Numbered from the stretch's first letter, positions 26,973 to 36,258 are shown. The stretch is 64,000 bases of DNA from Pseudoxanthomonas composti (GCF_004122095.1 NZ_SAWZ01000001.1:496001-560000); one strand, 5' to 3'. Numbers and translations are program-made. Notes: generated by a model not told the origin, from the letters alone.

Positions 26973-28373
26973 ATGTCATCCATCGCCACGCCTCAGCGCG
27001 AGGATTCACCCACCGCGCCCCTGCCCTCGCTGCTCGCATCCGAGTACCGCGCCACCACCTTGGGCATGGTGGCGCTGGTCTCGCTGATCGCCTTCGAGGC
27101 GCTGGCCGTGGCCGCGGCCATGCCCACCGTGGCCCAGGCGCTGGATGGCCTGCCGCTGTACGCGCTGGCCTTCGGCGGCACCCTGGCCACCAGCGTGATC
27201 GGCCTGACCCTGGCCGGGCGCTGGTGCGATGCACGCGGCCCCGCGCCGGCGCTATGGCTGGGCCTGGCCAGCTTCATCATCGGGCTGGTGCTGGCCGGCG
27301 CCGCGGTGTCCATGCCCATGCTGCTGGCGGGCCGGCTGGTGCAGGGGCTGGGCGGCGGCTGCATGACCGTGGCGCTTTACGTGCTGGTGGCGCGGCAATA
27401 CCCTGATGCCCTGCGCCCGAGACTGTTCGCGGCCTTCTCCGCCGGCTGGGTCGTCCCATCCCTGGTCGGCCCGGCGCTCAGCGGGTTCATCGTCGAATCC
27501 CTTGGCTGGCGCTGGGTGTTCCTGATCGTGCCGGTGCTGGCGCTGCCGGCCGCCTGGCTGCTGCGCCCTGCGCTGCGCGCGGCTCATGCCTCGGCTGGAT
27601 CAGGCCAGCCCACCGGCGCTTCCACGCCGATCGCCTGGGCGATCGGCGCTGCGCTCGCCACTTGCCTGTTGTATCTGGGTGGCCAGCTGCACGGCGCCCT
27701 GGGCCTTGCCGTCATGCTGCCCGCAGCGGTGGGCGCGCTGCTGTGCGCGCAGCGACTGTTGCCCGCGGGGACCCTGCGCGGCGGCCGCGGCCTTCCCAGC
27801 GTGATCGCACTGCGCGGCCTGGCGTGCTCGTCCTTCTTCGCCACCGAGGCCTTCCTGCCGCTGCTGCTGTCGCGCGAACGCGGGCTGTCGCCGTCCTGGG
27901 CCGGCATCGCGCTCAGCATCGGCGCGCTGGGGTGGTTTGCCGGTTCCTGGTACCAGGGCCACAGCCGCAGCGGCTGGAGCCGCCATCGTTTCCTGCGCAC
28001 CGGCACCCGCGCGATGTGCGCCGGCCTGCTGCTGACCTTCGGCCTGGTATGGCCGGCGCTGCCGATCCCGGTGGCCATCGCCGGCTGGGCGCTGACCGGC
28101 CTGGGGATGGGCATGATCTCGGCCAGCCTGTCGGTGTTGACGCTAGCGCTGTCCGCACCGCACGAACAGGGACGTAACAGCTCTGCGCTGCAGTTGTGCG
28201 AGGCCTTGGCCGTGGCTGCCACGCTGGCCATCGGCGGCTCGCTGTTCTCGCTGCTGCTGGAGCGCGCACCGCAGGCCGCGTACCTGACCACCTTCGCCGT
28301 TGCCGGCCTGGCGGCGGTGGCCGGCGCGTGGATCGTTGGGAGAACCGAGGCGCATCGCGGTGCGACTGCGTGA
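26973..28373 (+). CDS. MFS transporter, SoxR-linked
   Basis: This 466-residue inner-membrane transporter of the major facilitator superfamily has about 12-14 hydrophobic segments. After a short hydrophilic N-terminus, helix 1 is followed by the MPTVAQAL motif, LAGRWCDARGP (motif A-like loop) and GRLVQGLGGG (motif B), the pattern of drug/proton antiporters. The start at 26973 rejects the 5' extension, which has no coding quality. Divergence from soxR across a SoxR box suggests export of redox-active compounds such as quinones or phenazines, but the substrate is an inference. The gene ends before a REP palindrome. Confidence 0.9.
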   Translation: MSSIATPQREDSPTAPLPSLLASEYRATTLGMVALVSLIAFEALAVAAAMPTVAQALDGLPLYALAFGGTLATSVIGLTLAGRWCDARGPAPALWLGLASFIIGLVLAGAAVSMPMLLAGRLVQGLGGGCMTVALYVLVARQYPDALRPRLFAAFSAGWVVPSLVGPALSGFIVESLGWRWVFLIVPVLALPAAWLLRPALRAAHASAGSGQPTGASTPIAWAIGAALATCLLYLGGQLHGALGLAVMLPAAVGALLCAQRLLPAGTLRGGRGLPSVIALRGLACSSFFATEAFLPLLLSRERGLSPSWAGIALSIGALGWFAGSWYQGHSRSGWSRHRFLRTGTRAMCAGLLLTFGLVWPALPIPVAIAGWALTGLGMGMISASLSVLTLALSAPHEQGRNSSALQLCEALAVAATLAIGGSLFSLLLERAPQAAYLTTFAVAGLAAVAGAWIVGRTEAHRGATA

Positions 28374-28497
28374 GGTGGGTCGACTCCAGCCCGGCAGGCG
28401 CTCACCCGGGGCCGATGCGCGCGTTCCTTGAAAGCGGCTGAACGTTCCTTTGGACAACCTGCCTGCGCCACGATCGAGCCGGAATTCGGATTGTCCT

Positions 28498-28564
28498 GTG
28501 GGAGCGGCTTCAGCCGCGAAGGGCATTCCCGGTAAAGCCCCTTCGCGGCTGAAGCCGCTCCCAC
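28498..28564. repeat. REP-like palindrome, canonical copy
   Basis: This is the cleanest copy. It runs from GTGGGAGCGGCTTCAGCC to its perfect complement, around a CATTCCCGGTAAAGCC core. It lies between the convergent MFS and two-haem lipoprotein genes, where it may also act as a transcription barrier. Flanking bases 28374-28707 contain no ORF. Confidence 0.92.
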
Positions 28565-28707
28565 AGGGCGCGCTCACAGCTCACTCGTGCTCCCTGAGTC
28601 GCGATGGGAGATGCCTTTTCTCATCTGAGACAGATGAGACAAGCGTCATCTCGCTAGGACAGGAACACCCCTGACTCTGACAGTTCGGTATCGCTGCCAG
28701 CCCGGCG

Positions 28708-30948
28708 TTACAGCGACTCCAGAAAGGTCAGGATCGCCTGGCGGTCGGCACGCGGCAGCGCCTCGTAGCGGGTTCGACTGTTGGCAGCTTCGCCACCATG
28801 CCAGGCGATCGCTTCGGACACGGTGCGGGCGCGGCCGTCATGCAGGTAACGCACGCTGCTGGCGTCGGCAAATCCGGTGCCCTTCTGGACATACTTCAGC
28901 GAGCCCAGCCCCCACAGCGGCTGCGTGCGCCACAGATTAGCCGCCGCCTCACCCTCGGCCAGCGTGTCGGCCATCTCGCTGCCCATGTCATGCAGCAGCA
29001 GATCGGTGTAGGGCCGGATGGTCTGGTTGCGAAGCTCGGCGAACGGGTGGCGGGCGCCGGTCTTGATCTGCGCCACGTGGCAGGCCGTGCACTGCGCCTG
29101 CGCGAACAGCTGCTGGCCGCGCGCCACCGTCTGCTCGTCCACCTCGTGCTCGGGCGGGGTGATGGTGCCATCTGTGTAGCCGCTGCGCAGGCTGCGCTGG
29201 GCGGGCACGCCGAGCAATTGCAGATAGTCGGTGAGCTGGGCGATGTCCTCGGTGGTGATGGCCGTCGAGGCGTTGCCGGCCTTGCACTCGGCCGAAGCCG
29301 GTGCCCGCTGGCAGGCGGCATTCTTGTAGACCGGGCTGGTCACGCCCATGTCCAGCAGCAGGGCCGTGCCGCTCTGCTGGCGCAGCGAGCCTTTGCCCGC
29401 CTTCCAGCCGAACCGCCCCAGGTGGCGCGCGCCGGTCTCCGGATCGATCGACCAGTTGGGCTTGCCGCGCACGCCATCGCCGTTGCGGTCGTCCGGATCG
29501 GACAACGCCAGGATCGTCTCCTCGTCGATCGCCTCCAGCAGCCCCAAGCCGATCACCTGCGGCGCCTGCCGCACCGAATAGGCCGCCGGCACCGGGCCTG
29601 AGAAGGCATAGACCGGCTTGCGCAACTCGACCACCTCGCCATCGGGTAGCCGCCGCTGCGAGGTCTCGAAGGACTGGATCCTCACCGCATGGTTCGGCGC
29701 GTTGCCATCGCGCGCCACCTGCTGCACGGCCAGGCCGTAGACCGGGTCGGGCGCCGCCCCGGTGGCATTGGCGGCCGCGGTCAGCACGTTCATCGCATTG
29801 AGCGGATCGCCGGCCTCCACCGCCGGGCTGCGGCCGTTCAAGCTGTGACAGGCCAGGCAGCGCTCCTGGTTGAAGCGCGCGCCCAGCTGGTTGGCGTGCC
29901 GGGTGAACACCGGGTTGACGTTGGGGCTTTCCGAGTGCCTGCCATCCAGGAAGGAGGTGTGGAACAGCCGCCGCCCCTCCACGAAGCGCTGCACGTTGCT
30001 GATGCCGATGTTGGTGGCGGCCTGCTGGAAGACCCGGTGCGGCTCTTCCGAATAGTTGTAGGACACGCTGGCCTGCCCGCCCAGCAGCGTCTCCTCGGGC
30101 AACGGCGTGGTGTCCAGCTTGGGCGCGGTGCCATACCAGGGCACGAAGCCCTTGCCGACCACGTACATCTGCTCCATCGAGTAATAGCGGCGCGGGCCGC
30201 CGTCGATCAGGGCGTTGTTCGTGCCCGGCGCGGCCTCCAGGAAGATGCTGCCGGTCATCTCGATCTTGTCGCCCATCCGCAGCCGGTTGTCTGGCCGGGT
30301 ATTGCCGATGTAGAGCTGCTCATCGCCGTAGCGCCAGTAGTCGCGGATCACGGCGTTGCCGTCCCCGGCCACGCACATCTGGGCGATGTCGGTCGAGGCA
30401 CCGCAGCGCGTGCTGCCATCGGTCGGATGCTTGAAGCCGGTGTTCAACTGCCAACCGTACTCGGCGCTGGTGGGATCGATGCGACGGAAGGCGTTGAAGG
30501 CGTTGTCGACCATGACCCCGGCGTTGGAGCGCAGGTACGCATTGATGCGCTGGCGACCCGCTGGCACCTCATCGCGAATGACGATGCCGAAGGTGCGGTT
30601 CTGGAAATAGTGGGTCGGGAAGGCGAAGTGATTGCCCGGCCCCCGGTCCACCGGATCGGTCCACGGCTCACCGCCTTCGCGCGAATGACGCGGCACCGGC
30701 CGAAACCCCAGCAGGGTCACCAAGGTGCCATCGGCCTCGGTGTACTGGATCTGCTCGCGCACCGGCGTGTCGCTGGCAAACAGCGACGCGTAGGCCGGCG
30801 TGGGGTTGGCCGCCGGCGGAACCGGCGTGGCCACCGGAGGCGCGGCAGGCTGCGCCGGCGTGCTGGCGCTGCCACCCCCACCACCCCCACCGCATGCGGC
30901 CAGGACCACCGCCGCCACACACGCCGCTGCCAAGGTCCTCGTCCGCAT
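28708..30948 (-). CDS. Di-haem oxidoreductase-like lipoprotein (DHOR/DUF1111)
   Basis: This 746-residue exported lipoprotein has a signal peptide ending in LAAC at residues 15-18, then a run of seven glycines and a Ser/Ala/Pro-rich linker. Two c-type haem sites, CLACH at 364-368 and CTACH at 620-624, lie in the layout of the 'di-haem oxidoreductase, putative peroxidase' family. The sequence LHDMGSEMADTL and the closing 'W...PLWGLGSL...YLHDGRA' region are typical of it. The likely role is periplasmic or surface electron transfer, or hydrogen-peroxide reduction, and the physiological partner is unknown. The ATG at 30948 gives the signal peptide. The family is often found beside an imelysin-type gene for iron, but none is seen here. 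Confidence 0.9.
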   Translation of the reverse strand: MRTRTLAAACVAAVVLAACGGGGGGGSASTPAQPAAPPVATPVPPAANPTPAYASLFASDTPVREQIQYTEADGTLVTLLGFRPVPRHSREGGEPWTDPVDRGPGNHFAFPTHYFQNRTFGIVIRDEVPAGRQRINAYLRSNAGVMVDNAFNAFRRIDPTSAEYGWQLNTGFKHPTDGSTRCGASTDIAQMCVAGDGNAVIRDYWRYGDEQLYIGNTRPDNRLRMGDKIEMTGSIFLEAAPGTNNALIDGGPRRYYSMEQMYVVGKGFVPWYGTAPKLDTTPLPEETLLGGQASVSYNYSEEPHRVFQQAATNIGISNVQRFVEGRRLFHTSFLDGRHSESPNVNPVFTRHANQLGARFNQERCLACHSLNGRSPAVEAGDPLNAMNVLTAAANATGAAPDPVYGLAVQQVARDGNAPNHAVRIQSFETSQRRLPDGEVVELRKPVYAFSGPVPAAYSVRQAPQVIGLGLLEAIDEETILALSDPDDRNGDGVRGKPNWSIDPETGARHLGRFGWKAGKGSLRQQSGTALLLDMGVTSPVYKNAACQRAPASAECKAGNASTAITTEDIAQLTDYLQLLGVPAQRSLRSGYTDGTITPPEHEVDEQTVARGQQLFAQAQCTACHVAQIKTGARHPFAELRNQTIRPYTDLLLHDMGSEMADTLAEGEAAANLWRTQPLWGLGSLKYVQKGTGFADASSVRYLHDGRARTVSEAIAWHGGEAANSRTRYEALPRADRQAILTFLESL

Positions 30949-31284
30949 GCCCCGCCCCCATCCCGGTCCTGCGCAAGCGGCCGTCATGGCCATGCGCGAA
31001 AGAGCGCAATCCTACAGATCCGGACGGCCGCCACCTTGCTGGCGATCACTGTCTGCGCGCTTGGTCAGGTCCTGGCCCCTCGTTAGGAACGAGAGCTCGC
31101 GCCCGCAGTCTGACTGTGGCTCCTGCCAAGTCACCCTGTGACACAACGCCCCAGTGCCGCAACAAGGACAACGTAAGGACCACTCTTTCCGTCAATGCTC
31201 GAAGGAAAATAAGGGGGGGGGGGGGGATAAGTAACCCCAGTAGTATCGGGCCACTTTTACTGAGAGGCCATAAATTCACGATCG
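30949..31284. other. Intergenic region with a (G)14 tract at the edge of the AT-richer island
   Basis: No gene is seen. A run of 14 G lies at 31213-31226, and from about 31100 the GC content drops towards the CDI island. It would hold the promoter of the di-haem lipoprotein gene on the minus strand near 30950-31050. There is no clear terminator for the immunity genes. Confidence 0.5.
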
Positions 31285-31617
31285 TTATTCATACTTAAAA
31301 TCGATTTTTATCTTCATGCTGCGCAGGCATAGCTCGACAATACAACTTTTCCATGGCCTACCCCCCGCATAAAGCCCATTCGACTCGAAGAAATTTCTAA
31401 GCCGAACAAAAAGATCTAGCAAATCATTATCCACCTTCGCGCTGCTTGGCAAAAACCACTGCTTTTTTCCAGAGGGCCCAAGATAATCAAATAACAAATT
31501 ACAGTGATCCTCCCCCGGAGAAATTTCGGCCTCTACCATTACCACCTCGGCGTCAGCAGGAGAGATCGCGACCAAAACCGCACCAATGCCCTCATAAATC
31601 TTATTGTCCACACTCAC
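31285..31617 (-). CDS. Putative YezG/DUF600-type immunity protein, no cognate toxin in view
   Basis: This 110-residue acidic, soluble protein has an AT-richer sequence than the core genes. The opening KIYEGIGAVLVAI, EAEISP, a central LRNFFESNG and the closing 'W...IVELCLRSMKIKIDF' fit the layout of the YezG/DUF600 immunity family, by my recognition only. It is the third small gene behind the CDI genes, so it could protect against a toxin whose gene is not here. A GTG start at 31617 is used because no ATG fits. The frame stays open further upstream without a start codon, up to a TGA near 31690. Confidence 0.55.
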   Translation of the reverse strand: MSVDNKIYEGIGAVLVAISPADAEVVMVEAEISPGEDHCNLLFDYLGPSGKKQWFLPSSAKVDNDLLDLFVRLRNFFESNGLYAGGRPWKSCIVELCLRSMKIKIDFKYE

Positions 31618-31704
31618 ATCCCACGCGGAGAATTGACAAAAGCTCCTATTATTGGGCGTCCGGAATTTACAGGAATAGCTCCACGCTAATCAGCGAAGAA
31701 CCTT

Positions 31705-32112
31705 TCAGGTGAATTCAATCGTGCACTCTGATAGCGGAAATGAGCGGCCATCCGAGACAACAAATTTATCCCCCTCGACTCGAGCAAGGAGTAAGCCAAG
31801 CCCCTTCCCCCCCTCTTCCATGTCCTTTCGCCAGCCAGCAAGATCACCGTGATATATGACAGCATGAAAAAGCGGGCCACCTGGAGGTGTAATGTCGCAA
31901 CCAGCTTCATTTATGCCACCAGAAGTTGCATTAGGCGGCTCAGTAAAGCAGGTTATTTTTTTAAACTGCTTTCTGAACTTACTTTTCCCGTCATCAGAGA
32001 AGTAAACAGCCTCACGAGTAGATGTACTTTCGGTTCCCGGGATGACCCTGGCATCCACTCTCTCAAGCTTTCCACCAAGCATTCGCTCTAGCCCTTTAAT
32101 TTGATCGCTCAT
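31705..32112 (-). CDS. Putative immunity gene for the truncated CdiA toxin
   Basis: This 135-residue soluble protein, of unrecognised family, starts MSDQIKGLERMLGG and lies only nine bases after the stop of the truncated cdiA, the position of a cdiI. A GAGG-type Shine-Dalgarno precedes the ATG at 32112. It has two cysteines and an acidic, Gly-rich C-terminal half (MEEGGKGLGLLLARVEGD). Composition is AT-richer than the surrounding core genome, as expected for acquired immunity genes. It is inferred to be the partner of the VENN-linked toxin. The pairing rests only on position. Confidence 0.55.
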   Translation of the reverse strand: MSDQIKGLERMLGGKLERVDARVIPGTESTSTREAVYFSDDGKSKFRKQFKKITCFTEPPNATSGGINEAGCDITPPGGPLFHAVIYHGDLAGWRKDMEEGGKGLGLLLARVEGDKFVVSDGRSFPLSECTIEFT

Positions 32113-32121
32113 GACGCAACC

Positions 32122-35100
32122 TCAATTTCTCACCGGAGTGATGACAAACTTAAAATTTTCAACACCCGCTTCTGTAAAATCCTTCGAATACTGACTAGCC
32201 AGCTCTTGACTATTCGTATGGTAAATGACGCCACCTTCAAAACCTGAAGAATATTTCTTTGCCTGATCCACCATCTTGGCTTGCTCTATAATCGACCAGG
32301 GTTTCGTACCTGTAGAGCCACTCGGGTTCCGAATGGAACTCCCCCAATCCTCTACAAACTTAGCATCAACAGCAGTTCGCTTTCCATCAGTAATAGTTAC
32401 GTTATCAGCAACACCATTTACTCGCCTTCCGTCTACAACTGTCGTGAACTGACGTTCGGCATAGGTAACACCTCCATAAATATCTCGCACACCACTTTCA
32501 TAGCTCTGTGCCTTGTCGATGGCTCGACCGCCGCTGATGGTCACGGGCTTAGTGGTTTCTAAACCCTGACCACTTGCTTTTGCACCACCAGCTGCAACAT
32601 TCGGTGCAGAGACATCGTCGCCCAGGCGCACGACCGCTTTCCCCGCGCTGCTACCCGCCAGCTCCGCAGCCTCATCCACCGGCCTTAAGGCACTGACTGG
32701 CTCAAGGGTTGTGATCGGCAAAGTCGTGGCTGGCTTGCCTAGATTAGCGGCCGCACCCGCTGGCACAAACCCGACCAGAGAGTAGAGCGCCTCCGCATAC
32801 GGCGTCGGCAGTCCTGTCTTGCTCAGCAACATGCCGCCCAGGGTGGATGTCGCTTGACCCGTCGCTACCGTTCTAGCCCCGGCTGTGGCCTGGTCTGCGC
32901 CCCAAGGGATCAGGACGCATGTAATGGCGGTCTCTAAGCATCCACCGCCGCCTGCGAGCATGGCGGTTGCGCCCTCCGCTGTTTGCAGCAGACCACCAAG
33001 GCGGGCAAACGGGTGTCCATTTTCGTTATCCCATTTCGTGGTGGCGTCTGATACGGCGTCAAGGGCTCCGTAGCCGAACAATTGCTGCTCCGAAGGCTTT
33101 CCAGTCTTTGCCGCCAGGGTTGTGCCGTAATTTAGGTAAATCTGAGTAGCCAGCAGGTCTTGCTCGTCCTTGAGCGATGCACCCGCAGCTTCAACAGCAG
33201 CCCAGAATTTTTGCTCCTCGCTACCATCCGCATACTCTGCAGAGCACTTGACTCGTGCGCAGGCGGCAGCGGTGAGCCGCGCCTCTTTATCGGCGTCCCC
33301 CTCGCTTAGCTCCTTGATCCGATTGACTTCCGTCTCGTTCAGCATGCGGTTGTTCTCCACCGCATTCTTGGAGGCGCCGGTTCCCGCCGCAGCCTCGGCC
33401 AGGCTTCCTCCCGAAATCCCCCCAGCCAGTGCGCCAGCTGCCTGCGACAGCGCCAAAATGGTTTGCTTGTCCGCGTCAGGAAACGCCTGCATCAGCACGC
33501 CGGCCGCCAGCTCCCCACCCGCTCCGGCTGACGCACCGCCCGCCAGCGATGTGCCATTGACCTCCGCAAGCACCGCGCCCAGCAGCGCATGCGACAAGGC
33601 CTGGGCGACCGCGTTCGGGTCGCTGCCGTGGTTGGTATCGAACTTCTGACCGATCAGCTGCGCTGCATATGGTGCGAGCGCGTTGCCCGCGATCTGCGCG
33701 CCGCTTTGGCCTGCGGTGCTACCCACCAAAGCCGTGGTCACGGCCTGCAGGTCGCGGTTGTAGTCGCCACCGGTCCCCCATTGCAGTTGGGTGGCATAAG
33801 CCTGGCGATAGTCCGAGCTGTTCTGCAGCAGGAGGTCCTGCTGGTCCGAAGCACTCAGCGCTCCGAATGCAGCCTGCGCCTCGGGCGATAGCCCCGACAG
33901 GTAAGCCTCGGCCGCTTGCGAGGCCTGCTTCTGGGCATTGGTGGCGATGTCCCCAGCCACTTGCTGGCTGGTCGCCACCACCGTGCCCATGGCCGCTGCC
34001 ATGGCCTGCTGGTCCGCCAGGAGCTTCCCGGCATCGGGAAGATCCTTGAGCGCCGTGTGGGCAACGCTGGCGTCGGCGTTGATGCCCAGTTCCGCGGCGG
34101 TGGTCTGCTTGCCGCCGAGGGTGATGTTGCCTTCGGTCAGGGTGGCGTAGGTCGTGCTGCTGTCGCCGCCCTTCTCTGTCATCGGCACGCCAGCGCCGAA
34201 GTTCGGGGTGCCGCCTTCGGTGGTCGGCTTGAAGCCCTCGGCCTTGCCGCCGTAGCCGCCACTGATGCTGCCCGAGCTTGCGCTGTGCTGCATCTGGTTC
34301 TGCAGGTCGCTGAAGGTCAGGCTCTGCGCGGTCAGCGCGCTGTTGGCCGCATTGGTGCTCGCGATCGCACCGCCGATCAGGTTTACCGTGTCCGCATCGA
34401 CGTGGTAACCGCCATCCCCGGCGAAGAGCCCGGACTGCTGCCCGACCCCTTCGTAGCTGCCGTTGGCCTTGCCCGAGCTGGCATAGCCGCTGGCGTCCCA
34501 GGCCGTGCCGAAGGACACCTGCACGCGTCCGCCGGCCTGGCTGTTCTTGGACGTGCTCTTGGCCAGGTCCTGCAGCGACTCGATGGTGAGTGCGCCGCCA
34601 GTCTTCACATCGATGCGGTCGCCCGTGGCTGTGGCACCGCGCAGGGTCGTGTCGCCATCGGCCTTCAGCGAGATGTCCCGACCGGTCAGCGTGGTGTTCT
34701 GCCAAGCGGTGCTGTCCGAACTGGACTTGCTGCTGCCCGCACTGGCTTCGGCATACACGTACACACCGGTCTGGGCGCCCACCGACACGCCTACGCCCAC
34801 CTCGACACCTGCGTTGTTGCTGCGGCTGCTGTCGGTGACATGCGCCTTGCCTGCCTCCAGCAGGATGTCTTGGGCTGAATCCAAGGACAGCTTGTCGCCG
34901 GCGCTCAGGTTGCCTTGCACGACATGGATGTCGCCGGTGGTGCTGGTCAGGCTGAGGTTACCGCCGGCCTGCAGGGTCGAGCCTTGCGAGACCGTGCTGC
35001 TGCCCTGTGCGCTGCTGCTGGCCGTCTTGAAGCCAACACCCGCCTCAGCGGCGATCAGGGTGCCACTGCCCCCCGCGCCAGCGGCCGCCGCCGCCGCGCT

Positions 35101-36258
35101 TGCCGACTGGTAGGCATTGGCCGCCGCGGCCATGCCCTGCATCGCCTGCAGGCGACCATCGGACTGGCGGGCGGCGTCCACGTTGTTGATCAGGTCGATC
35201 AGCGGCGACTTGATCCGTGCGAACACGCCGAACTTCTTGTCCTCATCGCTTTGCGAGTACTGGCCGGTTTCTTCGGCCGTGGTCACCTCGATCTGTGCGG
35301 CGGTGATGCCGATGTCCTGCGCGGCCACCACGTTGCTGGCGACCTGGCTGTAGGTGCCTCCCGCGCTCAGGCTGACATCGCCTTTCAGGCTGCCCACGCT
35401 GCTGGCCACCTGCGACACCTGGCCCTCCTGGTCGCGGTGGCGCTGGGCGTTGTAGCCGGCGAAGCGCTCGGTGTCGGAGATGACCACCGTGCCGATGCCC
35501 TTGCTGTCCGAGCGATTGGCATTGCCCAGCGTGTCCTGGCCGCTCCGCAGGGTCAGGTCGCCGGCCGCGTGCAGGCCGACATCGCCGTCCGCGACGATGT
35601 TGCCGGCGGTCAGCACGATGTCGCCGCCGGTCGTGCTCAGGCTGGCATTACCGCCCACCGACAGCTGCGTGCCGGTGATGGTGTCGGTCTGGCCGGCACC
35701 GTTGCCCAGCTGGTTGTAGTTGCCGAAGGCCAGGGCCGCCGCGTTGTTGAATCCCCAGCCCTTGCCGGCGCTGGCGTTGCCGCTGGACTGGGTGTTGTGG
35801 GCCACATCGAAGACGATGTTCTGGCTGGCCAGCAGCAGGGCATTGCCCTCAGCCGACAGCTGCGCGCCCTGGCTGGTGATCGAGCCATCGCTGGCGAGCA
35901 GGGTCAGGTTGCCGGCGGCGGACAACTGGCTGACCCGGGCGTCGCTGCTGCTGCCATTCTGCGCCGCGTTGGCGCGCTGACTGCCGGCCTGTATCACCAC
36001 CGGCGTGAGGGCTGCCATGGTGCCGGCGCTGGCGCCTTCGGCATCGCGGCTGGCCTTGCTCAAGGTCGAGCCACTGTCGGCCATGTCGGCCGTGGCCGAG
36101 TCGCGGGCGCTGCGATACGCCGCGGCCGGGTCGTAGGTCACCCTGACCGAGAAGCCGCTGGACTTGCTGGCTTGGCTGGACTGGCTGTCCGCCGTGTCCT
36201 GCCGCGCCAGCAGGGCGATGTCCTTGGCCGCCAGCGTCAGGTCCTGGCCCGCGCCCAC
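32122..36258 (-). CDS. 5'-truncated ('orphan') CdiA fragment with VENN junction and second toxin domain
   Basis: This 1378-codon frame encodes the C-terminal part of a CdiA-like contact-dependent toxin. It begins in the middle of an FHA-2-like repeat region. The bases upstream read GWASD in phase and then stop at a TAA (36283-36285), so no signal peptide or TPS secretion domain is present and the GTG start is only formal. The repeat region ends near residue 700. A pretoxin segment follows, ending in VENN at 967-970, then about 400 residues of variable sequence. The final 110 residues contain 'VADNVTI...AVDAKF', the spacing of a PD-(D/E)xK nuclease. It is probably not exported as it stands, but could swap its toxin cassette into an intact cdiA by recombination. 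Confidence 0.8.
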   Translation of the reverse strand: MGAGQDLTLAAKDIALLARQDTADSQSSQASKSSGFSVRVTYDPAAAYRSARDSATADMADSGSTLSKASRDAEGASAGTMAALTPVVIQAGSQRANAAQNGSSSDARVSQLSAAGNLTLLASDGSITSQGAQLSAEGNALLLASQNIVFDVAHNTQSSGNASAGKGWGFNNAAALAFGNYNQLGNGAGQTDTITGTQLSVGGNASLSTTGGDIVLTAGNIVADGDVGLHAAGDLTLRSGQDTLGNANRSDSKGIGTVVISDTERFAGYNAQRHRDQEGQVSQVASSVGSLKGDVSLSAGGTYSQVASNVVAAQDIGITAAQIEVTTAEETGQYSQSDEDKKFGVFARIKSPLIDLINNVDAARQSDGRLQAMQGMAAAANAYQSASAAAAAAGAGGSGTLIAAEAGVGFKTASSSAQGSSTVSQGSTLQAGGNLSLTSTTGDIHVVQGNLSAGDKLSLDSAQDILLEAGKAHVTDSSRSNNAGVEVGVGVSVGAQTGVYVYAEASAGSSKSSSDSTAWQNTTLTGRDISLKADGDTTLRGATATGDRIDVKTGGALTIESLQDLAKSTSKNSQAGGRVQVSFGTAWDASGYASSGKANGSYEGVGQQSGLFAGDGGYHVDADTVNLIGGAIASTNAANSALTAQSLTFSDLQNQMQHSASSGSISGGYGGKAEGFKPTTEGGTPNFGAGVPMTEKGGDSSTTYATLTEGNITLGGKQTTAAELGINADASVAHTALKDLPDAGKLLADQQAMAAAMGTVVATSQQVAGDIATNAQKQASQAAEAYLSGLSPEAQAAFGALSASDQQDLLLQNSSDYRQAYATQLQWGTGGDYNRDLQAVTTALVGSTAGQSGAQIAGNALAPYAAQLIGQKFDTNHGSDPNAVAQALSHALLGAVLAEVNGTSLAGGASAGAGGELAAGVLMQAFPDADKQTILALSQAAGALAGGISGGSLAEAAAGTGASKNAVENNRMLNETEVNRIKELSEGDADKEARLTAAACARVKCSAEYADGSEEQKFWAAVEAAGASLKDEQDLLATQIYLNYGTTLAAKTGKPSEQQLFGYGALDAVSDATTKWDNENGHPFARLGGLLQTAEGATAMLAGGGGCLETAITCVLIPWGADQATAGARTVATGQATSTLGGMLLSKTGLPTPYAEALYSLVGFVPAGAAANLGKPATTLPITTLEPVSALRPVDEAAELAGSSAGKAVVRLGDDVSAPNVAAGGAKASGQGLETTKPVTISGGRAIDKAQSYESGVRDIYGGVTYAERQFTTVVDGRRVNGVADNVTITDGKRTAVDAKFVEDWGSSIRNPSGSTGTKPWSIIEQAKMVDQAKKYSSGFEGGVIYHTNSQELASQYSKDFTEAGVENFKFVITPVRN

